From an uncultured Bacilli bacterium (GTDB lineage: Bacteria; Bacillota_I; Bacilli_A; RF39; UBA660), in assembly GCA_934090795.1 (NCBI GenBank), contig CAKOJQ010000007.1, positions 1 through 64,000 on the forward strand: 64,000 nt of DNA, given 5' to 3'. Under the pieces are notes generated by a model. The model had not been told where the DNA came from. It made no database searches and worked only from the letters and a program-made list of their open reading frames with translations. Positions 1 through 8,551 of the stretch are shown piece by piece (position 1 is the first letter of the stretch; every line of letters starts with the position of its first letter). The translations under genes were made by a program, and so were the position numbers.

Positions 1-14
1 CATATTCTTCCTCC
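1..14 (-). other. Start codon and ribosome-binding site of a gene running off the left edge
   Basis: On the minus strand an ATG occupies 3..1, preceded by a strong GGAGG Shine-Dalgarno at 14..10. Only the start is inside the window, so the product cannot be named. It would be co-directional with tagO and lies directly after the tagO terminator. Confidence 0.5.
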
Positions 15-27
15 AATTTTATTATAA

Positions 28-65
28 CAAAAAATGTAGACCGTTTTTATGTGTCTACATTTATT
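28..65 (-). terminator. Intrinsic terminator after tagO
   Basis: The minus strand has an 8-bp stem, ATGTAGAC pairing with GTCTACAT (34-41 with 53-60), followed by a T-run read from the A-run at 28-33. It lies about 20 bp downstream of the tagO stop. Confidence 0.8.
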
Positions 66-84
66 TTACAACTTCAATAGCTAA

Positions 85-1119
85 CTACTTATGTTTAAAT
101 AATATATCAGTTTTATAAATCAAAAATAATATAAATGACATTAATAATAAATATAAAACTATAGCAGTTAAATTATAACCTAAAGCATATAAAACACTTA
201 TCACAGAACAAAGTATATCAATACCATACATAATTAATACTGTCTTAGTAGTACTCTTATTAAGTTTAAGTAATTGATGATGTAAATGTTCTTTATCAGG
301 CTCACCTATATTTTCTCCTTTTAAGTATCTTCTAATCATTGCAAACACTGTATCAAGTATTGGTAAAAGTAATATAAATATTGGAATAATTAAACTAGTA
401 AATGTAGCCGTTTTATAACCTAAAAGTGCTATTATAGCAATAATAAAACCTAAAAACGTACTACCCGTATCTCCTAAAAATATTGAAGCAGGCGGTTTAT
501 TATACATTAAAAATCCTAAACAAGCACCAAGCATAATTACACATAAAATAACATCTAAACCATAAATCCTATCTAGCAGAACAGCAATTATAGTTATAGT
601 AACAAAAAATATTGCACTAGTACCTGTTGCTAATCCATCTATACCATCAATTAAATTTATTGCGTTAATAATAGCCAAAATAAAGAATATAGCTAAAGGA
701 TAACCCCATTTTCCAAAAGTTAGAGATAATCCAAGTGCACTTATATTAGGTAAATAAATATTACCATAAAATACAACAATAGAAGCAGCTACTATCTGAA
801 CTAAAAATTTATATCTTGCTCTAATTGGTTTAATATCATCACATATTCCAAGAATAATAATTATAAATCCTCCAATAAGAATTGAAATCATCTGTTCATT
901 AATAGGTGCAAATAACATATAACCAATTAAAAATGTTAAATATATTGCTAAACCCCCTAATCTAGGCATTGGTTTTTTATGTACCTTTCTCTCATTAGGC
1001 ATATCTATTGCTCCAATATGTTTTGCAACAACTTTAGCAAGAGGCACTAATAAAACACAACATATAAAAGTTACCAATAAAATTAAATAAATATTATGTC
1101 CATTAATTAATATATTCAT
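85..1119 (-). CDS. tagO: Undecaprenyl-phosphate GlcNAc-1-phosphate transferase (TagO/WecA type)
   Basis: Integral membrane enzyme of the MraY/WecA family. It transfers GlcNAc-1-phosphate from UDP-GlcNAc to undecaprenyl phosphate, the first lipid-linked step of teichoic acid or other wall-polymer synthesis. The 344-residue protein is mostly hydrophobic with about ten membrane segments. Visible family motifs are the DMPNERKVHKKPMPRLGG cytoplasmic loop, a DD pair (GICDDIKP), NLIDGIDGLATG, FLGDTGSTFLG and the C-terminal HLHHQLL loop. Length is normal. A single gene with its own terminator. WecA and TagO cannot be told apart here; tagO is preferred for a Gram-positive lineage. Confidence 0.88.
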   Translation of the reverse strand: MNILINGHNIYLILLVTFICCVLLVPLAKVVAKHIGAIDMPNERKVHKKPMPRLGGLAIYLTFLIGYMLFAPINEQMISILIGGFIIIILGICDDIKPIRARYKFLVQIVAASIVVFYGNIYLPNISALGLSLTFGKWGYPLAIFFILAIINAINLIDGIDGLATGTSAIFFVTITIIAVLLDRIYGLDVILCVIMLGACLGFLMYNKPPASIFLGDTGSTFLGFIIAIIALLGYKTATFTSLIIPIFILLLPILDTVFAMIRRYLKGENIGEPDKEHLHHQLLKLNKSTTKTVLIMYGIDILCSVISVLYALGYNLTAIVLYLLLMSFILFLIYKTDILFKHK

Positions 1120-1267
1120 TCTACATCACACCTAAATAATATCAAAATATTAATTTATTGTCTATTTATATTATAAACCTATTTAAAAAAATAATATCAG
1201 AAATAATAAATCTAACAAACGAAATAATTATTCTAATAAATCTTCTTCAATATTATAATAAATAAAT

Positions 1268-2152
1268 TTATTTCTTTTTATAATCTAAAATTAATCTTTT
1301 TATAGAAGATTTTTTTAAATATTCTTTTACCACATCATTTTTAGGATAAGAAATACCAATACTTAAATCAAGTAAATAATTATATTCTTCTTCCGTTATC
1401 TTATAACCACACCAAACGCGTTCAAAAAAATTTTCATGAGCTAATTCAGCATCAGGAATTAATCTATCAAAATAGTCATATCCAAACTGTTTACAAGCAT
1501 CACCAAATCTCTTTAATGGATACATATCATAGTCATAATTAATAAGTAATTCTTCAAAAAATAATTTCTTGAAAAAAAGTGATAGTTTATCGCCATAAAC
1601 ATGCTTAATTACCATATTAGCAATGTAATTTCCTCTTAAAAAGGCATTTCTTTCATCTGGAAAACAATCATAGTATATATCATAAAAAAGTGGCTCACTT
1701 TCAAAAACATTACTACAATAGGAATAAATCATTCCAGCAAATGAATAAGGATGATTATTTACAATATAATCCTGTCTAGCGTGAGACATTTCATGAATTA
1801 AAGTGCATATTACAGAATAATAAGAAAGCATATTATGATTGCCAAAATTATATGCACTTCCAAAATTATCTATCCGTTTATAAAAATTTCTTAAAGATAA
1901 AGACGAATATGTAATCATATCATCACAATAACAAGATTCATAATCATTTTCAATTTCTTTAGAGTTACCAACAATTATCAAACCATTTTTTAAATTAATT
2001 TCACTATTAATTAAACATACATCCACAACTTTATTAACGAATTTTCTATCAACAGGTTTATTTTTATCTTTATAACTTCTAACAATTTTACTAAGCTCTG
2101 TAACCAACTGATAATCATTTTTACTACTATCCAACAAATCTAATTCATTCAT
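1268..2152 (-). CDS. Unrecognised protein with an HExxH metal-binding motif
   Basis: 294 residues, no signal peptide or membrane segment. Residues 118-126 read TLIHEMSHA, a zinc-metalloprotease-like HExxH with H120, E121 and H124. An acidic stretch near residue 166 (PDERN) could supply a third ligand. The surroundings are rich in Tyr, Asp and Phe. I recognise no named family. It sits 8 bp downstream of truA on the same strand, so it is probably the last gene of that operon. It may be an intracellular peptidase or a former peptidase; activity is inference. Confidence 0.55.
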   Translation of the reverse strand: MNELDLLDSSKNDYQLVTELSKIVRSYKDKNKPVDRKFVNKVVDVCLINSEINLKNGLIIVGNSKEIENDYESCYCDDMITYSSLSLRNFYKRIDNFGSAYNFGNHNMLSYYSVICTLIHEMSHARQDYIVNNHPYSFAGMIYSYCSNVFESEPLFYDIYYDCFPDERNAFLRGNYIANMVIKHVYGDKLSLFFKKLFFEELLINYDYDMYPLKRFGDACKQFGYDYFDRLIPDAELAHENFFERVWCGYKITEEEYNYLLDLSIGISYPKNDVVKEYLKKSSIKRLILDYKKK

Positions 2153-2160
2153 ACCAAAAC

Positions 2161-2883
2161 TTAATAGTAAACATTAACTAAATATAATCCACAAGCAGGT
2201 GCAGTATTATACTTACAATTTACTTTCTCCTTATCTAACATCATCTTTATGTCATTCTTATCAAGTTTATTATTACCAGACTGTATCAAAGCCCCAACCA
2301 TATTTCTAACCATATACCTATAAAAACTTTTACCTACAAATGTAATAGTTAAAAAATCATCCTTCTTTTTAAATTTAATACTATAAATAACACTATTATA
2401 ATTATCTCTTGCACCAGATGTAAAAGCTTTAAACGAATGAAAACCAATAAATGCTTTACTTGCTCTTCTCATCCTTCTTATATCTAATTTGTTATTATAA
2501 TTATAAACATAATCATTAATTATCGGATCAAACTCACCTAAATTAATAACATATTCGTATTTCTTCTTTACAGCATCAAATCTAGGATGAAAATCATCTC
2601 TTACTTCTTCTACATAATTTATATGAACATAATCATTTAAAACTCTATTAATAACATTCGTTAACTTTGTTGCGGGAATACATCCATTCAGTTCAAAACT
2701 AACACCTTGACTATATGCATGAACACCTCTATCAGTTCTTCCAGCACCTTTTACAGCAACATAACTTTTATTTATAATACCAAGTGCTCTTTCTAATTCC
2801 TTCTGAACAGTATCATAATTATTTAATTTTTGAAATCCATAAAATTTAGAACCATCATAACTAACACTAGCAAAATACTTCAT
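2161..2883 (-). CDS. truA: tRNA pseudouridine(38-40) synthase TruA
   Basis: Isomerises uridines 38-40 in the tRNA anticodon stem. The 240-residue protein has the family start (ASVSYDGSKFYGFQ), the catalytic Asp in GAGRTDRGVHA near residue 51 and the C-terminal RYMVRNMVGALIQ motif. Length is normal. It overlaps the upstream degenerate ATPase gene by one base. In many Firmicutes truA follows ecfA1-ecfA2-ecfT; here the two ATPase-like genes persist but no ecfT is present. Confidence 0.95.
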   Translation of the reverse strand: MKYFASVSYDGSKFYGFQKLNNYDTVQKELERALGIINKSYVAVKGAGRTDRGVHAYSQGVSFELNGCIPATKLTNVINRVLNDYVHINYVEEVRDDFHPRFDAVKKKYEYVINLGEFDPIINDYVYNYNNKLDIRRMRRASKAFIGFHSFKAFTSGARDNYNSVIYSIKFKKKDDFLTITFVGKSFYRYMVRNMVGALIQSGNNKLDKNDIKMMLDKEKVNCKYNTAPACGLYLVNVYY

Positions 2884-3500
2884 TAAAATACACTCCTATA
2901 TATATCTTTTAATAAATCTTTACTATCCAATGTATATTCCAAATTAGCACCTTTATCATTAGCCAGTTTAATAAAATCATAAATAGGTGGTTCCTCTATA
3001 TATCCTTCCTTAATAGCATCAAGAACCTTCCCTTGAAACTTAATAATCTTCTTATTACATACAACAACATGTTTAACAACCTTATTTACAAATACTACAT
3101 CATTACTAATAACCACAAAATTTATCCCTAAAGAAGCCCTAATAAGTTTAATTAACTTTATAATTTTTCTTTTAAATTTACCATTAAATCCAACATCAAA
3201 ATAATTAAGAACTATTAACATAGGTTCATCCTCTATTACCATAAGTAATAACATTAATTTATATTCACACATAGATAAATCATCTATCTTTTTATTTAAA
3301 AATTCTTTATCTAAATCTAAAATATCAAAATAATCTTTATTATAACTTAAATATTTCTTTACTTTATATTTTTTATTTATAACTTTTTTATCTAAATTAT
3401 CAATCAATATTTCTAAATCACTTATCTCTCCATAAAACCCAACAAATTGCTTAATATCAAAAAACCCATTATTAGGATTATTACTAAACATTACTTCCAT
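2883..3500 (-). CDS. Degenerate ECF-type ABC ATPase (EcfA2-like), no Walker A
   Basis: 205 residues. The C-terminal half aligns by eye with EcfA2: a degenerate signature region (DDLSMCEYKLMLLLMVIEDEP), a Walker-B-like strand LIVLNYFDVGF in which the usual DEPT acidic residues are absent, then an ISND remnant of the H-loop and the EcfA-like tail (PPIYDFIKLANDKG). No GxxGxGKS Walker A exists in the N-terminal half, so ATP hydrolysis is unlikely. Its place directly upstream of truA is the usual ecfA2 position. It overlaps the next gene upstream by 10 bp. ATG at 3500 or 3491 could be the start. Confidence 0.6.
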   Translation of the reverse strand: MEVMFSNNPNNGFFDIKQFVGFYGEISDLEILIDNLDKKVINKKYKVKKYLSYNKDYFDILDLDKEFLNKKIDDLSMCEYKLMLLLMVIEDEPMLIVLNYFDVGFNGKFKRKIIKLIKLIRASLGINFVVISNDVVFVNKVVKHVVVCNKKIIKFQGKVLDAIKEGYIEEPPIYDFIKLANDKGANLEYTLDSKDLLKDIYRSVF

Positions 3501-4237
3501 AATTTACCTATTAAAGAATTAATATCAAAATATTTTTCTTTTAATAAATCATAATAATTCAAATTATTTGATAATTCTGCAATAAAAGGCATATTCATAC
3601 CAATCTTACTTAAAACTTTATCATTAGACAAAACCTCTAAAGTATCCTCATACATAACAGCATGAAAGTTATCAAGTACAACTATTTTAGTCCCTAATAA
3701 AAGTTCTTCACTATTACTTGTTACATTTAAAATCGAAATCTTATTCTCTTTACTATATTTAACAATTTTTAATTTATCTTTATTATCTAAATAAGTAAGC
3801 ATATCATCAATTCCAATAACTCTTGGATTAATAATCAACAAAGATAATATTTTAATAAAAGCCTTTTCACTTCTACTAATTTCTCCAATTTCTTTATCTA
3901 TAATATTATCTAATTTAAAAAATGTAACAAACTTTTTAATACTACTACTAATTACTTTATCATCATATCCTAAACATTTCTGATAATATTCAAGTTCACT
4001 TTTTACTCTATTAGTGTTAAATATAAAATTATTAAGCACTGCAGCAACATTCTTTCTTAAAAAATTTATATCATATTCATTAATATTTTTATCATCTATA
4101 TAAACATCACTGCTATCACTTTGATTTATAAGTGTCTTTAATAAAAAAGTTTTACCTGAAGCTATTCCACCAATTATATTAGTAAACGGTACTAATTCTA
4201 GCTTTAAATCATAATTCTTAAAAGTTAATGTATTCAT
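3491..4237 (-). CDS. Divergent ECF-type ABC ATPase (EcfA1-like)
   Basis: 248 residues. It keeps a P-loop, GGIASGKT at residues 23-30, but the signature is ISRSEKAFIKI instead of LSGGQ, and Walker B is VIGIDDMLTYLD rather than the usual hydrophobics plus DEP. A His switch is not evident. The C-terminal IGMNMPFIAELSNNL resembles the EcfA tail that contacts EcfT. Together with the next gene it looks like an ecfA1-ecfA2 pair that has drifted or been repurposed. No EcfT or S component is nearby. The exact function is unknown. Confidence 0.6.
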   Translation of the reverse strand: MNTLTFKNYDLKLELVPFTNIIGGIASGKTFLLKTLINQSDSSDVYIDDKNINEYDINFLRKNVAAVLNNFIFNTNRVKSELEYYQKCLGYDDKVISSSIKKFVTFFKLDNIIDKEIGEISRSEKAFIKILSLLIINPRVIGIDDMLTYLDNKDKLKIVKYSKENKISILNVTSNSEELLLGTKIVVLDNFHAVMYEDTLEVLSNDKVLSKIGMNMPFIAELSNNLNYYDLLKEKYFDINSLIGKLWK

Positions 4238-4354
4238 CTATAACCACCCTTGCTCTTGTTTGTTATTATATCACTTATGTTTTTATTTTAAAATATTCTA
4301 ATGAATAAAATTTTATATTAATCACAAAAAAAGAACACAACCAAATGCATCCTT

Positions 4355-5536
4355 TTACTTTTGAATTTCTTCTATTGCTTTTTCAAGAACTAAATCTTTT
4401 AATAATTCATCCCCGTTAGAAATCTCTATATCCGGTTTTAAACCAACACCATCAATACATTCACCACTCGGAGTTAACCATTTAGCGCTCGTATATTTAT
4501 ACATAGTTCCATCAGATAATTTACTTGTTTTTTGTACTTTACCTTTACCATAAGTTGTTGTGCCAACTAATTTAGCACCATAACTATCTTTTAAAGCAGC
4601 AGCAAGTATCTCAGATGCAGAAGCCGAATTACCATTAACTAAAATATAAACCTTATAATTTCTTTCATCATCTGTTTCATCATAAGTTGTTTTAGTAGAA
4701 GACTGTTCATTTAAAGAATAAATAACCTTTCCTTTTTGTAAAAACATCTCACTTATTTTAGTAGCTGCTGATAAATATCCACCAGTATTATCTCTTAAAT
4801 CAATTATTAAACTATTAATGCCATCCACTTCAATCTTATTTAATTTCTCATAAAATTGTTCATAAGCAGTTTCATTAAATTTACTTATTTTTAAATAACC
4901 AATCTTATTACCATTATCTCCATCAATAATTTTATCATCAACTGAAGGATTATTTAACTTAGCAGTATTAAGAGTAAAATTTAAATCATTACCATCTCTA
5001 TTAACAACTAACTTTACCTCATCACTACTTTTAATTAATTTGGTTACTTCACCAGATTCCATATCAGCAACAACATTATCATTAACTTTTACAATGATAT
5101 CTCCTATGGCAAGTCCAGCACTTTTTGCTGGTGTATTATCATAAACCTCCGAAATAATCATTTTATTTTCTTCATTATTAACACTTATTTTAACACCAAT
5201 TCCTTGATAACTTCCACTTAAAGAATTATTTAAATTATCAGTTTGATCTTTATCTAAATAAGTAGTATAAGGATCTCCTAAATAACTAAACATTCCTTTA
5301 ATACCAGCATCAACTAAAGCACCTAAATCTACAGTACTATAATAATTAGATTTAATCTCATCATATGCTTTATATAACTCAGCTAAATTATCATCCCTGT
5401 TACCAGTCGAAATCTGTGAGCAAGAACTCTTATAAACCAAATAACCAGTACAAAAACTCATAACTAAAGATGAAAATAATGTAATTGCCATTACTTCCCA
5501 TAATTCAAATTTTGTTTTCTTTAAATACTCTTTCAT
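4355..5536 (-). CDS. C-terminal processing peptidase, S41 family (CtpA/B-like), PDZ-containing
   Basis: Membrane-anchored serine protease that cleaves protein C termini outside the membrane. From the chosen ATG (MKEYLKKTK) it has an N-terminal membrane segment at about residues 15-40, a PDZ domain at about 105-190 (GSYQGIGVKIS, NTPAKSAGLAIGD) and an S41 domain. The catalytic Ser is in NGNSASASEILAAALKD near residue 306 and the Lys in TYGKGKVQ near 331. About 393 residues, slightly short because no peptidoglycan-binding domain follows. An upstream in-frame start would add 11 residues, but an AGGAT-like ribosome site fits the ATG at 5536. Candidate roles are envelope maintenance or regulated proteolysis. 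Confidence 0.9.
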   Translation of the reverse strand: MKEYLKKTKFELWEVMAITLFSSLVMSFCTGYLVYKSSCSQISTGNRDDNLAELYKAYDEIKSNYYSTVDLGALVDAGIKGMFSYLGDPYTTYLDKDQTDNLNNSLSGSYQGIGVKISVNNEENKMIISEVYDNTPAKSAGLAIGDIIVKVNDNVVADMESGEVTKLIKSSDEVKLVVNRDGNDLNFTLNTAKLNNPSVDDKIIDGDNGNKIGYLKISKFNETAYEQFYEKLNKIEVDGINSLIIDLRDNTGGYLSAATKISEMFLQKGKVIYSLNEQSSTKTTYDETDDERNYKVYILVNGNSASASEILAAALKDSYGAKLVGTTTYGKGKVQKTSKLSDGTMYKYTSAKWLTPSGECIDGVGLKPDIEISNGDELLKDLVLEKAIEEIQK

Positions 5537-5616
5537 ATTATCATATCCTATACAATAACATAATATCACATTTTTATGAAAAACAAATAAAAAAACTTAA
5601 GTTTTTACACTAAGTT

Positions 5617-6102
5617 CTATTTTAAAGTATTTTTATAATCTTCTAAAGATTCATAATATTTTTCTACTTTACCATCTTTAATTAATATTAATGCTGATTC
5701 TTTAATTTTAATCTCATTAACATCAGTTGGTTTCTTGTTACTTGCTTCACTTAAATATGCTGCATTAAACTTATCATTCATATCAACATAATATATTTTT
5801 AAAGCATCATCTTTATCTTTGTATGATGTAATTAAACCTTTATATGTAGAAGCATTCTTATCAGTACTACTATATAAAAATACATAATATTCATTATAAG
5901 GTCTATTAAACATATTACCAACTATACAAGTATCATAATCAATTTTTGTATTATTACTTGTCTTCTTATTATTTAAATAATTAGTTAAGAAAAATAATCC
6001 AACAGCAATAACAACAACTACCACAGTAATAATAATTAAACTTTTTATTTCTTTAGTATCATTACTTTCATAATTAATAGATTTTAATTTTTTACTTTTC
6101 AT
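5617..6102 (-). CDS. Membrane-anchored extracytoplasmic protein, thioredoxin-like but lacking CxxC
   Basis: 161 residues with a short basic cytoplasmic start, one strong membrane segment (about residues 23-45) and an outside domain. That domain contains YYVFLYSS, LKIYYVDMND and the C-terminal ALILIKDGKVEKYYESLEDYKN, a pattern like thioredoxin-fold proteins of low-GC Firmicutes. The usual CxxC active site is missing; the only Cys is near residue 59. It lies 80 bp upstream of the S41 protease gene on the same strand. Function unknown. Confidence 0.6.
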   Translation of the reverse strand: MKSKKLKSINYESNDTKEIKSLIIITVVVVVIAVGLFFLTNYLNNKKTSNNTKIDYDTCIVGNMFNRPYNEYYVFLYSSTDKNASTYKGLITSYKDKDDALKIYYVDMNDKFNAAYLSEASNKKPTDVNEIKIKESALILIKDGKVEKYYESLEDYKNTLK

Positions 6103-6163
6103 TATTATCCCACCTTCAATATCAATACTATCATATAATTTAAATAAATTCTATTATTTTATT

Positions 6164-6223
6164 AAAAATGCAAGTTATCGACCAATTTTAACATACAAAG
6201 TACTAATTTTGGTCGATAACTAT
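6164..6223. repeat. 60-bp palindromic repeat, downstream copy flanking the DUF4143 ATPase gene
   Basis: Matches 57 of 60 bases of the direct repeat at 7491-7550. Inside is an inverted repeat with 13-bp arms (AGTTATCGACCAA at 6173-6185 and its complement at 6209-6221) around a 23-bp spacer. The repeat overlaps the stop codon of the ATPase gene (6222..6220). Confidence 0.9.
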
Positions 6224-7455
6224 ACTAATTCCTCATTATTATATATAAACTCAACTAAATTAATGTTTTTAATTCCATCAATATTTTCTTGAAAAATCAA
6301 ATCTAAAACAAATAAATATCTAGGATACATCTCTTTAATTGCATAAAAAGGTTTATATTCTCTCTCTTTAGTTCTATCATCATCTATATTTTTAGATACC
6401 TGAACATAATAATAATTATCTATTCCTTTTCTTACAATAAAATCAATTTCTAATTTACCAATTTTACCAACACTTAATAAATATCCCTTACTTTTAAAAT
6501 AAGAAAATAATATATTTTCCAAAACCGGTCCATAATTAATTCTATTATCTGTGTTAAGCATAAAATATAAACTTGTATCTGCCAAATAATACTTTTTTTC
6601 ACCATCAAGTACATCTTTTGATTTTATATCAAACATATCACATGCATAAATTATTTTAGCCTGTTCTAACACATCAATATATCCCTTAATTGTTCTTCTA
6701 TCAACCTTTATATTTTTATCTTTAGTTAAATAATTATATATACTACTAACACTCATTCTTGAACCAAAATTATTAATTACAAACTTTTGAACAACTTCAA
6801 ATAATTGTTTATCTTTAATCTTTTTATTTCTTTTAATATCTTTTTCAAATATTTGATTAATAACATTTTTAGTATATAGCATTTTATCTTCATAATTATC
6901 ATAATATAAAGATCCCGGAAAGCCACCACATCTTACGAATTCTTCAAATTCTTTATATATATTATCATTAACAACTTTATTTAAAAATTTCTTCATTAAT
7001 ACATACTCACGAAAATTTAAAGGTAACATTTCAAATTCAATATATCTTCCAGTAAGTTTAGTGATTAATTCGCCAGATAACAAGTAAGAATTTGATCCAG
7101 TTAAAAAGATTGAAAAATTTCCTTCTTCCCTATACGCATTAACAACAGTTTCAAATCCTTTAACATTTTGTACCTCATCTATAAATAAATACTTAAAATC
7201 ACTATCGACTACTAAACTATCTATTATTTTTTCTAATTGTTTTGGATTCTTAATATTCTTATATTCTTTTTTATCAAGTTCAATATAAATAATATCTTTT
7301 TCTTTAATTCCATTCCCTTTTAACTCTTCAATAATAGATTTTAATAATGAAGACTTGCCACATCTTCTTATACCAGTTATAACTTTTATCATATTATCTT
7401 TATAAAAACTTCTAATTTTTTTTAAATAATCTTCTCTTTTATATATTAAATCCAT
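6220..7455 (-). CDS. AAA ATPase with C-terminal DUF4143-type domain, between direct repeats
   Basis: About 411 residues from the ATG at 7455, chosen because an AGGTGAT ribosome site lies just upstream; a longer reading frame begins further upstream but includes the promoter. The N-terminal AAA domain has Walker A GIRRCGKSS, Walker B LFIDEVQNV and sensor FLTGSNSYLLSG. A winged-helix-like middle follows (VSSIYNYLTKD). The C-terminal domain carries EIDFIVRKG, but the strand that often reads EVK in this family is VQVSKN, so a nuclease-like site looks degenerate. This abundant, poorly understood family is common in anaerobes. Both gene ends lie in near-identical palindromic repeats, which suggests insertion as a unit or auto-regulation. 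Confidence 0.85.
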   Translation of the reverse strand: MDLIYKREDYLKKIRSFYKDNMIKVITGIRRCGKSSLLKSIIEELKGNGIKEKDIIYIELDKKEYKNIKNPKQLEKIIDSLVVDSDFKYLFIDEVQNVKGFETVVNAYREEGNFSIFLTGSNSYLLSGELITKLTGRYIEFEMLPLNFREYVLMKKFLNKVVNDNIYKEFEEFVRCGGFPGSLYYDNYEDKMLYTKNVINQIFEKDIKRNKKIKDKQLFEVVQKFVINNFGSRMSVSSIYNYLTKDKNIKVDRRTIKGYIDVLEQAKIIYACDMFDIKSKDVLDGEKKYYLADTSLYFMLNTDNRINYGPVLENILFSYFKSKGYLLSVGKIGKLEIDFIVRKGIDNYYYVQVSKNIDDDRTKEREYKPFYAIKEMYPRYLFVLDLIFQENIDGIKNINLVEFIYNNEELV

Positions 7456-7471
7456 TATATCACCTAATAAA

Positions 7472-7500
7472 AGAATACAATAAATAATTAAAAAATGCAA
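7472..7500 (-). promoter_or_regulatory. Promoter of the DUF4143 ATPase gene
   Basis: Minus strand TTGCAT (7500-7495), 17 bp, then TATTCT (7477-7472). The -35 hexamer lies inside the right-hand 60-bp repeat, directly beside one palindrome arm, so a protein bound to the palindrome could block or recruit polymerase. Confidence 0.6.
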
Positions 7501-7550
7501 GTTATCGACCACTTTTAACATACAGAGTGCTAATTTTGGTCGATAACTAT
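7491..7550. repeat. 60-bp palindromic repeat, upstream copy flanking the DUF4143 ATPase gene
   Basis: Direct repeat of 6164-6223 with three substitutions. It has 12-bp palindrome arms AGTTATCGACCA and TGGTCGATAACT. It overlaps the -35 region of the ATPase promoter. Confidence 0.9.
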
Positions 7551-7580
7551 CAAAAAAGATGCACATTTAAATGTACATCT
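7551..7580 (-). terminator. Intrinsic terminator after yihY
   Basis: Near-perfect 24-bp palindrome at 7557-7580 (11 of 12 pairs, AGATGTACATTT half) followed on the minus strand by T6. It lies about 110 bp after the yihY stop. Confidence 0.7.
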
Positions 7581-7690
7581 CAAATATTACTTTACAATAT
7601 CGTTAGTACAACAATACTAGATTGATATCATAAAATATTTAATCGTGCACTAAGTAATATTCGTGTGCACATTCTTATTATGTCTTAAAT

Positions 7691-8551
7691 TTAAAAATTT
7701 AACTTTCCACTTTTTGGTAAATCTTCATCTTTAACTTCAGTCGTAAGTGATATTCCAATAACTAATATATTACTTAGAAAATAAACCCATAAAAGTAAAA
7801 CCATAACACTAGATAATCCTGCATAAAATATATCATACTTAGCAAAATGGCTAACATAATAACTATAGAAATGAGTTACAGCAATAAAACCAAGTGAAGT
7901 AAATATAGCTCCAACATTAATTCTAACAGGATCAATACTCTTATTAGGTGAAATAGTAAATATAACTTTAATAAAAATAAAGATTATCACCCATGAAATA
8001 GGTCCTTGCATAATTCCAAGTAAACTAGTTAACACTGACTTTATATTAAAATAATCTATTGCATCAATAATCTTACTACCAAAAACCGGTACAAGAAGAA
8101 TAAATAAATAAAGTACAATAACTAAGAAAGTCATAACCATTGCTTTAATTCTTCTTTTAATCCAACTTGTTTGTTCAAATCCATAAATACTATTCGTAAC
8201 AAAAATTATTGAATTAGGTCCATTTGATGCAAAATATAACATTGAACACAACATAATAATTAAATTTAAATCAATACTATCACCACTAATTATAGGAACA
8301 ATCATCTTAACTATATTTTCCGAAAAATTACTTTTAACCATATTAATTATATTATCCATTGAAATATTAAAATAAGACGCTCCATAACCTATAAGTGTAA
8401 TAATAGGAACAATAGATAATATTATAGAAAAAGCCAGTTGTCCCGGTAATACGGCCATCTCCGGCTTTTTTAATATCTTAATTACATTCATAATATAATG
8501 CTTAAATCTAGTTAAAGTATTATTAAATCCACTCTTAACTTTGTTTTTCAT
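7691..8551 (-). CDS. YihY/BrkB-family (UPF0761) inner-membrane protein
   Basis: Predicted six-helix membrane protein of the YihY/virulence-factor-BrkB family; the molecular role is not established. About 286 residues. The family pattern is visible: an N-terminal amphipathic part, GQLAFSIILSIVPIITLIG in the first helix, YGFEQTSWIKRR in the first cytoplasmic loop, GAIFTSLGF and a last helix with SVMVLLLWVYF. It overlaps the 3' end of the GGDEF gene by 17 bp. The start is ATG at 8551; a TTG at 8566 with GAGGG further upstream is an alternative. Confidence 0.85.
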   Translation of the reverse strand: MKNKVKSGFNNTLTRFKHYIMNVIKILKKPEMAVLPGQLAFSIILSIVPIITLIGYGASYFNISMDNIINMVKSNFSENIVKMIVPIISGDSIDLNLIIMLCSMLYFASNGPNSIIFVTNSIYGFEQTSWIKRRIKAMVMTFLVIVLYLFILLVPVFGSKIIDAIDYFNIKSVLTSLLGIMQGPISWVIIFIFIKVIFTISPNKSIDPVRINVGAIFTSLGFIAVTHFYSYYVSHFAKYDIFYAGLSSVMVLLLWVYFLSNILVIGISLTTEVKDEDLPKSGKLNF

